A DNA stretch of 20,874 nt from DSOS01 sp035286585 (lineage in GTDB: Bacteria > Chloroflexota > Anaerolineae > Anaerolineales > UBA4823), in contig DATEDC010000202.1 in assembly GCA_035286585.1 (NCBI GenBank), positions 1 through 20,874 of the forward strand, given 5' to 3'. Below the pieces are notes generated by a model. It worked only from the letters and a program-made list of their open reading frames with translations, was not told the DNA's origin and made no database searches. A program made the position numbers and the translations under genes. Positions 7,275 through 15,467 of this stretch are shown piece after piece (within the stretch, counting starts at the first letter, position 1; every line of letters starts with the position of its first letter).

Positions 7275-8795
7275 TCACTGGGCGAGTGGATGCGGGCTTT
7301 CAGCCGCCAGTCCCTCCAGGATGGCGATGGCATTCTTGAGGCGCTCCAGCACGACGGGCTTGCCGATGATCTGCATGCTCTCGAAGAGCGGCGGGCTTAC
7401 CGGCTGTCCGGTGGCCGCCACGCGCAGGATGCCGAAGAGCTGACCGGCATCGAGACCAAGCTCCTCCGCCAGCCGACGCAGAGGTTCTTCGGCGGTCTCT
7501 AGTGAGATGGAGGGCAGTGCGGCGAGCAGCGCGTACGCGGCCCGGGCCGCGTGGGCTGACCGGGCTGGAGACATATTCTTACCCACCAGGTCATCCGCTT
7601 TGGGGGCGATCTGTGGCTGAAAGAAGAAGCCGGCCATAGGTATAGCGTCGTCCAACGTGACCAGGCGCTTTTGGATGATGGGAGCCACCTGGAGGAGCAG
7701 CTCATCATCGAGGTAGTAGCCAGCATTGAGAAGGAAGGGTTTTATCCGCCGGGCAAGGTCGCTGACCTCCAGGCTGCGGATGTGCAGACCGTTGAAGTGG
7801 TCGAGCTTGGAGTAGTTCATCGCCGCCGGGGAGGGATTGAGCTTGTCCAGGCTGAATTTTTCTACCAGTTCTGGCAGGGTGAAGAATTCGGTATGGTCGT
7901 CGTAGCTCCAGCCCATCAGGGCGACCCAGTTGACCACCGCTTCGGGCAGGTAGCCGGCGAGACGCAGGTCCTCGACGAAGATCGAATAACCGCTTTCTTT
8001 GAGCGCCTGGGTATCCCGCTTGCTCATCTTGCCCTTACCGCTGGGCTTCAGGAACAGGGAGAGGTGCACCCACTCCAGCTCCGCCCAGCCGAAGGCGCGC
8101 ACGATGTGCACGTGCAGGGGGAAGGTGGGCAGCCACTCAGCGCTGCGCAGCACGTGGGTGACGCCCATCAGGTGATCGTCCACCATGGCCGCCAGGTGAT
8201 AGAGCGCCAGCCCGTCGGACTTGACGATAATATAATCATCCAGGTTGCGGTTCTTCACGGTGATATCGCCGCGCAGCCGGTCGTGGGCGGTGATGCTGCC
8301 TTCACGGGGCATCTTGAAACGGATCACGTGTTGCTCTCCAGCGGCTGCCCGGGCGGTTGCCTCGGCGGGGGGCAACCGGCGGCAAGTGCCGTCGTACAGC
8401 GGCAACTCTTTACGGCGCTGCTGTTCCTGGCGCACTTTCTCCAGGCGCTGCGGCGAACAAAAGCAGTAATAAGCGTGGCCACGCTCGACCAGCTCCAGGG
8501 CGTGCTGCAGATAGATGTGCTTGCGCTCCGACTGGCGGTAGGGCGCGTGTGGACCGCCAACATCCGGACCTTCGTCCCATTCCAGCCCTAACCAGCGCAG
8601 GCTGGCCATGAGTTCCTGTTCCGAACCCGGCACGTAGCGTTTACGGTCGGTGTCTTCGATGCGCAGGATGAACTGCCCGCCGGTCTGGCGAGCGAGAAGA
8701 TAATCATATAAAGCGGTGCGAGCGCTGCCCAGGTGGGTCGTCCCGGTGGGAGAAGGCGCGAAGCGCACCCGAGCGGGTTTTTCAGATGCAGGCAT
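7275..8795 (-). CDS. gltX: Glutamyl-tRNA synthetase
   Basis: Class Ic synthetase attaching glutamate to tRNA-Glu in the cytoplasm; Glu-tRNA also feeds tetrapyrrole synthesis in many bacteria. The 506-residue length is normal. The HIGH-type motif is PSPTGTTHLGSARTAL (residues 15-30) and the KMSKS loop is GKGKMSKRD (253-261). The insertion Cys pair CFC (111-113) and C138 fit the zinc site known in some GluRS. The catalytic-domain stretch LALYHLAAMVDDHLMGVTHV is intact. GAGGGG lies five bases before the ATG at 8795; an in-frame GTG at 8801 is an alternative start. It is the last protein gene of the shape/division cluster, 18 bases after rodA. Because GlnRS is also present, this enzyme need not mischarge tRNA-Gln. 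Confidence 0.96.
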   Translation of the reverse strand: MPASEKPARVRFAPSPTGTTHLGSARTALYDYLLARQTGGQFILRIEDTDRKRYVPGSEQELMASLRWLGLEWDEGPDVGGPHAPYRQSERKHIYLQHALELVERGHAYYCFCSPQRLEKVRQEQQRRKELPLYDGTCRRLPPAEATARAAAGEQHVIRFKMPREGSITAHDRLRGDITVKNRNLDDYIIVKSDGLALYHLAAMVDDHLMGVTHVLRSAEWLPTFPLHVHIVRAFGWAELEWVHLSLFLKPSGKGKMSKRDTQALKESGYSIFVEDLRLAGYLPEAVVNWVALMGWSYDDHTEFFTLPELVEKFSLDKLNPSPAAMNYSKLDHFNGLHIRSLEVSDLARRIKPFLLNAGYYLDDELLLQVAPIIQKRLVTLDDAIPMAGFFFQPQIAPKADDLVGKNMSPARSAHAARAAYALLAALPSISLETAEEPLRRLAEELGLDAGQLFGILRVAATGQPVSPPLFESMQIIGKPVVLERLKNAIAILEGLAAESPHPLAQ

Positions 8796-8813
8796 GCACA
8801 CCCCTCACGGATA

Positions 8814-9941
8814 TCAGAATTCGAGCGCCTTGTGGCGCAGGATGACGCTTTGAACCAGGCCGATGCCGATCAACGCGGTGAAGAGCGAGCTGCCGCCATA
8901 GCTGACGAACGGCAGGGTCAGCCCGGTGGCTGGCAGCAGGCGCAAATTCACGCCGATATTGACGGCTGCCTGGAAGGCGATCATCGCCGCCACCCCAAAT
9001 GCGATCAGGCCTCCGAAGGTATCCCGCGCCAGACGGGCCGCCCTGAGGCAGCGAAAGATCACAAAGATGAGGAGCAGGATAACCACCAACGTGCCGACAA
9101 AGCCAAACTCTTCCGCCATTGCGGAAAAGATATAATCGGACCAGCGCACTTTCAGAAAACGCAGTTGCACCTGTGAGCCGCTTCCATAACCCTGCCCGAA
9201 CCAACCTCCTGAGCCAATGCTGATCAGCGCCTGCTGGATGTTGTATATATCTCCAAAGCGGGCCTCTGGATCGGGGAACAAGAAGGCCCTGACGCGATCC
9301 ACCTGATACTCCTTGATGACGTCCATCCGGAACAGGATGGGGAGCAAGATCCCGCTGCCGACCAGACCGCCGAGAGTAAAAGCCGCCAGGTGGCGCAAGC
9401 GCAGCCCGCCAGCCCACAGCAGGGCGAACCAGATCACCAGGATTAAGATCGTGGTGCTCAAGTTGGGTTGCAGGATGATCCAGATCATGATGCCCAGGGT
9501 ATAGACAAGGCTGCGCAGCACGGCACCGAGGTTGTTGAGCTGGTCCTGGTGGTGGGTGAAATAGTCTGCCAGCACCAGGATGATGACGATCTTGGCCAGC
9601 TCAGAGGGCTGAATGTTGATCTGCAGCACCTGGAACCAGCGCGCCGAGCCGAACACCGCGGCTGCCGCCACGTTCAAAATCGCCAGGGCGACTGCGGTGC
9701 CGATGTAAAGCGTGCGGCTCAGGGAAGCCCATAGGTGATAATCGATCCCGGCGATCAGGATGACCATCACGAAGCCCAGTATCGCAAAAATGATCTGGCG
9801 CTGAACCAGGTTGGTTTCCGTGGTCAGCTCGATGTTGCCTGCCACCGCGGAGCGGATCATAGTGATGCCAAAGATGGTAAGCACCGCCACAGCACCCAGG
9901 AGCAGGAAGTCGAAATGCCGCCAATTTATGCCACGCAACAT
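8814..9941 (-). CDS. rodA: RodA, SEDS-family peptidoglycan glycosyltransferase
   Basis: Membrane glycosyltransferase that polymerises lipid II for lateral-wall growth, working with PBP2. The 375-residue length and roughly ten hydrophobic segments fit the family. Recognisable SEDS elements are INIQPSELAKI (108-118), the catalytic-Asp loop RWSDYIFSAMAEEFGF (266-281, Asp269), and the terminal LLPATGLTLPFVSYGGSS (335-352). The usual PDLGT motif reads PNLST at 159-163, so Asp is replaced by Asn and Gly by Ser there. The cluster context (mreBCD, PBP2) argues for RodA rather than FtsW. No good ribosome-binding site is seen before ATG 9941; a 92-base gap with a small GCCTC/GAGGC hairpin (10000-10015) separates it from minE. 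Confidence 0.93.
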   Translation of the reverse strand: MLRGINWRHFDFLLLGAVAVLTIFGITMIRSAVAGNIELTTETNLVQRQIIFAILGFVMVILIAGIDYHLWASLSRTLYIGTAVALAILNVAAAAVFGSARWFQVLQINIQPSELAKIVIILVLADYFTHHQDQLNNLGAVLRSLVYTLGIMIWIILQPNLSTTILILVIWFALLWAGGLRLRHLAAFTLGGLVGSGILLPILFRMDVIKEYQVDRVRAFLFPDPEARFGDIYNIQQALISIGSGGWFGQGYGSGSQVQLRFLKVRWSDYIFSAMAEEFGFVGTLVVILLLIFVIFRCLRAARLARDTFGGLIAFGVAAMIAFQAAVNIGVNLRLLPATGLTLPFVSYGGSSLFTALIGIGLVQSVILRHKALEF

Positions 9942-10033
9942 AATCGTTCAACGAAGCCCGGGTGGAGCGCAGGGAAGCAGTGCAGAATTCATCCCAGCCG
10001 CCTCACAACCGAGGCATCGCCGCCTTTCTAATG

Positions 10034-10303
10034 CTACCTTACCCGGCGCTGGTGCACCGAACGCAAGGGGATATCCGCAATCAGACGCTGCTGGCGCCCA
10101 TCCTGGGCCATCTCGATGCGCACATCCTGAGGCTCTATGGCGACATGGCGCGATATGACCTCGATCAGCTCGTCCTTTAACTGTTCCATCTCGCCGGGGC
10201 TCAGGTCGGTGCGATCGTGGATCAGCACCAGTTTCATGCGCTCTTTAGCGAGCGTGGCGCTTCTCTGGTCGCGGCCGAGCAGGAAATCGAAAATCCGGTT
10301 CAT
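10034..10303 (-). CDS. minE: MinE, topological specificity factor of division
   Basis: An 89-residue protein that binds MinD, stimulates its ATPase and drives MinCD away from mid-cell. It begins MNRIFDFLLG, matching the membrane-binding and anti-MinCD N-terminal segment; ATLAKERMKLVLIHDR (residues about 17-32) is the contact helix for MinD, and DELIEVISRHVAIEPQDVRI is the dimerisation domain. GGAGGAGG within the end of minD lies seven bases before the ATG at 10303, so the longer in-frame extension to 10456 (inside minD) is rejected. It lies directly after minD with one base between them. If minD is truly dead, this protein has no obvious partner here. Confidence 0.93.
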   Translation of the reverse strand: MNRIFDFLLGRDQRSATLAKERMKLVLIHDRTDLSPGEMEQLKDELIEVISRHVAIEPQDVRIEMAQDGRQQRLIADIPLRSVHQRRVR

Positions 10304-10304
10304 T

Positions 10305-11111
10305 TCAGCCGCCTCCTCCGGGCCGGATGATCCGCGCCAGCCGTCCCAATAAACCGCCTTGTTCTTCAAGCTCGAGAAATGGCACTTTTTCGCCGTGTAG
10401 CCGGCGGGCAATATTCCTGAACGCCTGCCCGGCCTTGCTCTTGCCGTTAAGCGCAATGGGCATGCCCCGGTTGGTGCTGGTGATCACGTTTTCATCCTCT
10501 GGGATCAGCCCGATCAGCTCCACCGCCAGCAGCTCGAGCACGTCGTCGGCAGAGAGCATATCGCCCCGGCGGACCATATCGGATTTAATGCGGTTGATCA
10601 CAAGGCGGGCGGGGCCTTTTTCTTCCGCCTCGATCAGGCCTATGATGCGGTCTGCATCGCGCACTGCGGAGACTTCCGGGTTGGTGACCACCATGATGAT
10701 ATCCGCGGGGGCGATGGCGTTGCGGAAACCGCGCTCGATCCCGGCGGGGGAATCGATCAAAATCCAATCGTGGTCAATGCGCAGCTCATCGCACAGGCGG
10801 ACCATATCGCTGGGGGAGACGGCGCTCTTATCGCGCGTCTGGGCGGCGGGGATGAGAAACAGCTCCGGCAGGCGTTTATCCCGGATCATCGCCTGGCGTA
10901 GACGGCAACGACCTTCGATCACATCCACCAGGTCGTAGACGATGCGGTTCTACAACCCGAGCACCACGTCCAGATTGCGCAAGCCGATATCGGCGTCCAC
11001 GCAAACCACTTTTTCGCCCTCTGAGGCCAGAGCAACACCGAGGTTTGCGGTGGCAGTGGTTTTGCCCACACCGCCCTTGCCTGAGGTCACTGTTATTACT
11101 TTCCCAGCCAT
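10305..11111 (-). pseudogene. minD: MinD septum-site ATPase, interrupted by an in-frame TAG at codon 54
   Basis: MinD is the membrane ATPase that recruits MinC and responds to MinE. ATG 11111 follows CAGGAG. Codons 1-53 give MAGKVITVTSGKGGVGKTTA... with the deviant Walker A (GKGGVGKT, 11-18), then CVDADIGLRNLDVVLGL. Codon 54 is TAG (10952-10950), after which the same frame continues NRIVYDLVDVIEGRCR and runs 214 codons to a TGA. Relatives read LGLENRI, so one G-to-T change (GAG to TAG) explains it. All later parts look intact: ILIDSPAGIERG, the PEVSAVRDADRIIG region, and the amphipathic membrane-targeting tail GLLGRLARIIRPG. It is either a real nonsense mutation, a polymorphism in part of the population, or a sequencing or assembly error. 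Recoding is unlikely because glnS, glmS and minE here end in TAG. Confidence 0.88.
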
Positions 11112-11191
11112 GTAGTTCTCCTGATCTACCCTGGCAACCTGGGCTGCACGCGGGTGATTTTCCAGCCTGTCCTGCTGATGCTGCGCGAAGC

Positions 11192-11872
11192 TTATCTCCC
11201 TTTGCCCTGCCAGGGCTCGGCGACGACCTGCCCATCCTGCAAGCGAGCGATCTCCGGGGAGGATTTTCCGCGCCTTTGGGGGGTGACAGCGATATGCCCG
11301 GCTATGCGTAGCTGAGTGGGCGCCAGGTCCAGGGCGCAGACCACAGCGCTCTCGTCGCCCTCCGCGCCGGCGTGTACCATGCCGCGCAGGCGGCCCCACA
11401 CAATCACGTGACCGCTGGCGACCACCTCCGCGCCGGGGTTGATATCGCCAAGCACCACCACGCTGCCGGGAAACTGCAGGCTGTAGCCAGAACGCAGGGT
11501 GCGCTGAACCAGGATGGCTGGCTCGCCATCCTGGATGGTGGTATCCAGGGCGTGCACCAGGCGCTCCGGGCGCGGCTTGGACAGCCTGGTTGCCAGACCC
11601 AAGGTTTGAGCGGTTTGCTCGGTTGTGGGCGAGTTGCTGAGAACGGCCCAAAGGCTCAGCCCGTGCTCCGAGATTACATCGCGCAACTGGCTCAGTTCTA
11701 CCGCTTTGAGGATATGGTTGCCCACATCCAGGGCTAACCGAGCGCCATGCAGGAATTCTGCTTGCTGTTCGATGTGCTCCAGGAAGGCAGCGCGGACTTC
11801 CTCCCAACTCCCATCCGCAAAATTGATGAGCAACCCATCGCGGATGCCCTTAATTTGTATTTTTGGCTGCAT
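11192..11872 (-). CDS. minC: MinC, FtsZ-assembly inhibitor
   Basis: A 226-residue division inhibitor that, on MinD, blocks FtsZ rings away from mid-cell. Residues 1-100 form the N-terminal FtsZ-binding domain (IQIKGIRDGLLINF...). Residues about 118-200 are the C-terminal beta-helix that binds MinD, with the RSG motif (127-129), GSVVVLGDINPGAEVVASG and VWGRLRGMVHAGAEGD. The C-terminal tail is short and charged. The start at ATG 11872 is preceded by CAGGAC, part of which can pair with GTCCTG (minus strand; plus 11926-11931) in the leader and so could be masked. It follows mrdA by 102 bases with a likely internal promoter, and minD follows 80 bases later. Confidence 0.94.
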   Translation of the reverse strand: MQPKIQIKGIRDGLLINFADGSWEEVRAAFLEHIEQQAEFLHGARLALDVGNHILKAVELSQLRDVISEHGLSLWAVLSNSPTTEQTAQTLGLATRLSKPRPERLVHALDTTIQDGEPAILVQRTLRSGYSLQFPGSVVVLGDINPGAEVVASGHVIVWGRLRGMVHAGAEGDESAVVCALDLAPTQLRIAGHIAVTPQRRGKSSPEIARLQDGQVVAEPWQGKGR

Positions 11873-11958
11873 GCGTCCTGTTTTCAGGTCTGCTAATCGA
11901 CCATCCAGGCAAGCCGCTGCCTGACCAGGACAGGGCGATCAGCGAAATCCAAAAAGTG

Positions 11959-11967
11959 ATTATAGCA
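11959..11967 (-). promoter_or_regulatory. Likely internal promoter for minCDE, with structured leader
   Basis: Extended -10 TGC-TATAAT (TATAAT at 11964-11959 on the minus strand) lies just past the mrdA stop. A -35 is weak, which is tolerable with an extended -10. The start would be near 11952, leaving about 80 bases. In the leader, CAGGCA (11906-11911) pairs with TGCCTG (11918-11923), and GTCCTG/CAGGAC (11875-11880 with 11926-11931) can close a larger stem over the ribosome-binding site of minC. This would let the division genes be expressed apart from the elongation genes. Confidence 0.6.
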
Positions 11968-11974
11968 TGAAGTA

Positions 11975-14050
11975 TCAGGGTGCTTCGAGGGCAATATCGA
12001 TCGCCTTCAACTCGAAATACGCATTCAATACCTGCCAGACAACGGGTCCGGCAACGCTGGCCCCCTCACCGCCGTTGTAGATGAAGGCTACCACCGCAAT
12101 TTCAGGATTCTCATAAGGCGCATAGGCGACCGTCCAGGCGTGGGTGGGCCAGTTGCCCGGGATGCACAGGTTCTTTGCATTAGCGTATTGGTCGCAATAC
12201 TCGGCTGTGCCGGTTTTACCGGCGGCGGGGATGGTTAGATCGACGAATTCTTTTGCCAGGGTTCCCTGGGTCACTGCCAGGCGCATGCCCTCCTGCACTT
12301 TCTCGATCACCCAGGGCTGGACCGTCTTGGTCTGGCCCTCGATTGGCTCGCAGCCGCGCAGGGTGGTGTCGTAATATTCCTGGATGATCGGGTCGCGTGT
12401 GAGGTCCCATTTCATCACCGGCTGGTACGTCTGGACGATGTTGCCTTCGCCATCCAGGACCTCGCGCACCAGTTGAGGCTGCATCAGCTTGCCATCGTTG
12501 GCGATGGTGGTGGCCGAGAGCAGCACCTGGAGCGGCGTGGCGAGGACATAACCCTGCCCGACGCTGGCGATATAGGTATCTCCGGTGGACCAGCTTTCGC
12601 CGTGGGTAATGCGCTTCCACTGCGGATCGGGGATCAGACCCTTCTCTTCCTCGGGCAGCCCGACGCCGGGGTAATCGCCATAACCGAGCGCCCGGGCATA
12701 GGTGCCCAAGCGGCAGACTCCCAGCCCCTGGGGGATCTCATCCCGGTAGCCGCCGCCCAGCTTGTAGAAGTACACGTTGCTGGAGTTTGACAGACCGCCA
12801 AGGAAATCCAGCTCGCCAAAGCCGTTCTCGTTCCAATCCACAAAGTCGCGTGGGTTGCCGCGATCGTTGGCGAAATATTTCTCCGTGATGGTGATCTTCG
12901 GCGGGGTGCTGATCACCTGCTCCGGGGTGACCACGCCCTCATTGAGAGCGCCGACCGCGGTCGCCAGCTTGAAAACCGAGCCCGCTGGTAGCGTGTCTCC
13001 TACAGCGTGGTTCAGCAGCGGTTTCGCCGGGTCTTCGACGAGCTGGTTGTAATAATAGGAGGGGATCAGCCGCGCCATGCGGTTATTTTCGTAACTTGGA
13101 TAAGAAACCATGGCGAGGACCTCGCCGTTGGTCGGGTTCACGGCAATGACCACCCCGCTGGTCGAGCGGATGGTCTGCAGGTAATTGTTCCAGAAGTTGA
13201 TCTCACGCTCCAGGATAGCCTGCGCGGCTTGCTGCAGGCGAGTGTCGATGGTCAGGCGCAGGTTAAGACCCGGGATAGGCGGTTGGGTTTCGCCAATAGT
13301 GCGCATCTCTTTTCCGGCTACATCCACTTCAACGCTACGGCGACCGTTGGCGCCAGCCAGCAGATCTTGATACTGCAGCTCGATGCCGGCGTAACCAACC
13401 TTATCGCGGTTCGGTTCGAATCCCAGGGCGAGGAATTCCTGTTCCTGCAGGGCTGGAATCGGGCCCAGAAAACCGATGATGGAGGCAGTCAGCGAGCCGG
13501 TGGGGTAATCGCGGATTGGCTGGGTCTCAACGTCAACCCCGGACCAGTCGACGGCGCGCTCTTGAACGATCATTGCAATGGTTTCATCGATATCGCAAGC
13601 GATCTGGACGGGTTGATATGGCGATGATTCTTCACCGTATTGGGCGACCTGGGCTATGCCGTGCTCCGAGATACAGGGCACGTAGGGGTTTGTTTCGCTG
13701 ATCTCGTTCAGATTGACGGGTACATCGAGCAGGTCGGAGAGCTCATTAAAGATTTGCTGGACGGCGCCAGGGTCATCGGGCAGTTCTGCAAAGGTCAGGA
13801 CGACGTTGTAGGAAGGGATGTTGCGCGCCAGGATGATATTGTTGCGGTCGTAAATCACGCCGCGTTGAGTGGGCAAATTGATATCTTTAGTGCGGTTCTC
13901 AACTGCCTGGGCGAGCCAGATTGGCCCCTGCAAGATTTGGAGGCTGAACAGGCGCGCTACGTAAATGATGATTACCAGGAGCAGAACGGCTGCAAAGGCG
14001 AAGATGCGCCAGCGTTCGAGCGTATTGTTGAGATGTGGATTTCCGTTCAT
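11975..14050 (-). CDS. mrdA: Penicillin-binding protein 2, elongation-specific transpeptidase
   Basis: Class B PBP that cross-links lateral-wall peptidoglycan together with RodA. The 691-residue protein has a short cytoplasmic tail, one membrane helix (about 15-36), the pedestal domain starting at TQRGVIYDRN (61-70), and the transpeptidase domain from about 295. Active-site motifs are SVFK (Ser358-Lys361), SSN (423-425) and KTG (612-614, in AAGKTGTAEYC). Five Cys residues in the extracytoplasmic part (126, 152, 446, 567, 619 and 629 region) may form disulfides; this is inference. ATG 14050 overlaps the mreD stop as ATGA, so translation is coupled; the frame extends further upstream into mreD but lacks a plausible start. 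Confidence 0.95.
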   Translation of the reverse strand: MNGNPHLNNTLERWRIFAFAAVLLLVIIIYVARLFSLQILQGPIWLAQAVENRTKDINLPTQRGVIYDRNNIILARNIPSYNVVLTFAELPDDPGAVQQIFNELSDLLDVPVNLNEISETNPYVPCISEHGIAQVAQYGEESSPYQPVQIACDIDETIAMIVQERAVDWSGVDVETQPIRDYPTGSLTASIIGFLGPIPALQEQEFLALGFEPNRDKVGYAGIELQYQDLLAGANGRRSVEVDVAGKEMRTIGETQPPIPGLNLRLTIDTRLQQAAQAILEREINFWNNYLQTIRSTSGVVIAVNPTNGEVLAMVSYPSYENNRMARLIPSYYYNQLVEDPAKPLLNHAVGDTLPAGSVFKLATAVGALNEGVVTPEQVISTPPKITITEKYFANDRGNPRDFVDWNENGFGELDFLGGLSNSSNVYFYKLGGGYRDEIPQGLGVCRLGTYARALGYGDYPGVGLPEEEKGLIPDPQWKRITHGESWSTGDTYIASVGQGYVLATPLQVLLSATTIANDGKLMQPQLVREVLDGEGNIVQTYQPVMKWDLTRDPIIQEYYDTTLRGCEPIEGQTKTVQPWVIEKVQEGMRLAVTQGTLAKEFVDLTIPAAGKTGTAEYCDQYANAKNLCIPGNWPTHAWTVAYAPYENPEIAVVAFIYNGGEGASVAGPVVWQVLNAYFELKAIDIALEAP

Positions 14051-14553
14051 GACTCTAATGGTTCCGGATAAAGCCTGGCTGCCAGATCGCCAATCAAAGC
14101 GTAGGCTGGAGCGGCAAGCATCAGGTTGAGCAGCAGGCTCGGCAAAGTGATCAAATTGAACGCCTCCAGGACCGGGATAGGGTGACCGACCAGGCGCAGG
14201 GCGGTGAGAGATACAGCGTGGGTAATCAGGGTGCCGAAAAAGACGGCGGCGAACATGGCCAGCAGGGGATACTGCCACACCTGGCGGCGTAAAGCCAGGG
14301 CTATCCCGGTGCTCAGCCCATATCCGATCAACGGCGCACCAAGCGGGAGCGCAGAGACAAAATTGAATATCAGACCGGCGACGATGCTCCACTGCCAGGC
14401 GGTCTGGACGCGCTTTTGCAAAGCCCAGGCTGCCAATACCAGCAGGAACAGGTCCAGGGTGCCGTAAAGCAGAGGGATGCGGCTGAACAGGCTGGACTGC
14501 AAGATCATCAACAGGGCAAAGACAGGTATCGAGATCAGAGTCGCCATGGGCAT
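14047..14553 (-). CDS. mreD: MreD, rod-shape-determining membrane protein
   Basis: A 168-residue, very hydrophobic inner-membrane subunit of the elongation complex. About five membrane segments are visible (5-22, 30-46, 52-80, 92-118, 130-155). The family gives little motif conservation, so the call rests on size, topology and place between mreC and mrdA. Two starts are possible, ATG 14553 and the ATG two codons later; neither has a clear ribosome-binding site. Its stop overlaps the mrdA start by four bases. It is separated from mreC by 63 bases. Confidence 0.88.
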   Translation of the reverse strand: MPMATLISIPVFALLMILQSSLFSRIPLLYGTLDLFLLVLAAWALQKRVQTAWQWSIVAGLIFNFVSALPLGAPLIGYGLSTGIALALRRQVWQYPLLAMFAAVFFGTLITHAVSLTALRLVGHPIPVLEAFNLITLPSLLLNLMLAAPAYALIGDLAARLYPEPLES

Positions 14554-14616
14554 ACGAAACTTTGGGCTTCTCCCCTCATTGAGTCTACTACAATCTTTGT
14601 TACCAGCGGGCTCATT

Positions 14617-15465
14617 TCAAGGCGCCTCCTCGACCGGCAGCAGGGGGAGGATATCAATCGGTCTGAAGTTGGTGATGACCAGGACGATCTCGATCTGGTC
14701 GAAATCAACCATAGTTTGGATGGAGGCGCTCTTGAAAATGTCCTGCTCGCGGCTGCGGACTCCAGTAACCTGGCCGATCAAGATATTCTGCGGGTATCCG
14801 CCGCCCAGCCCGGAGGTCAGCACCAGATCGCCGGCTTGAACGTCGGCGTCCTGGGGGATCATCTCCAGGGAGAGGTCCCCCGTAATCTGGCCATGCAGAA
14901 CTGCTGCGTCGCGGCCGGGTTCCAGGCGCACATTCACGGAGGAGGCCGGGTCGGTGATCAGCATGACCCGCGCGGCCCCGGCGGTGACCGCGTCGACGCG
15001 CCCGATCAATCCCTGCTGGGTAACCACCGGCATACCCCGGCGGAGGCCGTTATCGGAGCCGCGGTTGATGATCACGTAATTCAGGAAGGGGCTGGGATCG
15101 CGGGCGATGACTGCCGCCGCCTGATAGCGATTTTCAGGGTTGGCACGGGCGAAATCCACCAGGGCGGAGAGCACGCTGGTTTCAGCAAGCTGCTGCCTCA
15201 GCTCGATGATTTGCGCCTGGAGCTGGGAATTTTCGTCCCGCAGTTGGAGGATCTCCTGGCGCAGGCGCGCGGTGTCCTGCGGGGCGTTGACCAACTCCTG
15301 AACGGCTTGATAGCGCTGGCTGATCCAGGTTTGAGCCGCTATGATGGGATTCAGGACGATGCGAGAGAGTGGGGCCAGGTAACCACCCAATGCCAGCGCA
15401 ATCAAGCCCACTGCGATGAAGACGAAGACAATCGTCTGCAACGAGCGTGAAGTGGTGGTGTTCAT
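14617..15465 (-). CDS. mreC: MreC, rod-shape-determining scaffold
   Basis: A 282-residue bitopic protein that links MreB and MreD to PBP2 outside the membrane. Residues 10-30 form the single membrane helix (TIVFVFIAVGLIALALGGYL); about 57-98 is a coiled coil rich in Glu, Gln, Leu and Arg (ARLRQEILQLRDENSQLQAQ); the rest is the two-barrel periplasm-type domain, with NYVIINRGSDNGLRRGMPVV and GLIGRVDAVTAGAARVMLIT. ATG 15465 is chosen because it lies two bases past the mreB stop and starts directly before the membrane helix; the open frame to 15588 runs back into mreB. The ribosome-binding site is weak, which suggests coupling to mreB translation. Confidence 0.93.
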   Translation of the reverse strand: MNTTTSRSLQTIVFVFIAVGLIALALGGYLAPLSRIVLNPIIAAQTWISQRYQAVQELVNAPQDTARLRQEILQLRDENSQLQAQIIELRQQLAETSVLSALVDFARANPENRYQAAAVIARDPSPFLNYVIINRGSDNGLRRGMPVVTQQGLIGRVDAVTAGAARVMLITDPASSVNVRLEPGRDAAVLHGQITGDLSLEMIPQDADVQAGDLVLTSGLGGGYPQNILIGQVTGVRSREQDIFKSASIQTMVDFDQIEIVLVITNFRPIDILPLLPVEEAP

Positions 15466-15467
15466 TC

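Noticed and set aside
7671..8591. 306-codon plus-strand frame opposite gltX
   Set aside because: Antisense shadow of a clear GluRS gene, no ribosome-binding site or domain.
10950..10952. Recoding of TAG (for example as pyrrolysine or by suppression) in minD
   Set aside because: TAG terminates glnS, glmS and minE in this same window, and the expected residue is an ordinary Glu.
10950..11807. 285-codon minus-strand frame joining an arginine-rich stretch to the MinD N-terminus
   Set aside because: The upstream part is an out-of-frame reading of minC; the real minD starts at ATG 11111.
14051..14392. N-terminal extension of PBP2 into mreD
   Set aside because: The extra residues are an out-of-frame reading of mreD; the ATGA-coupled start at 14050 fits the membrane helix position.
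14416..15450. 344-codon plus-strand frame opposite mreC and mreD
   Set aside because: Shadow frame; mreC and mreD are supported by motifs and cluster order.
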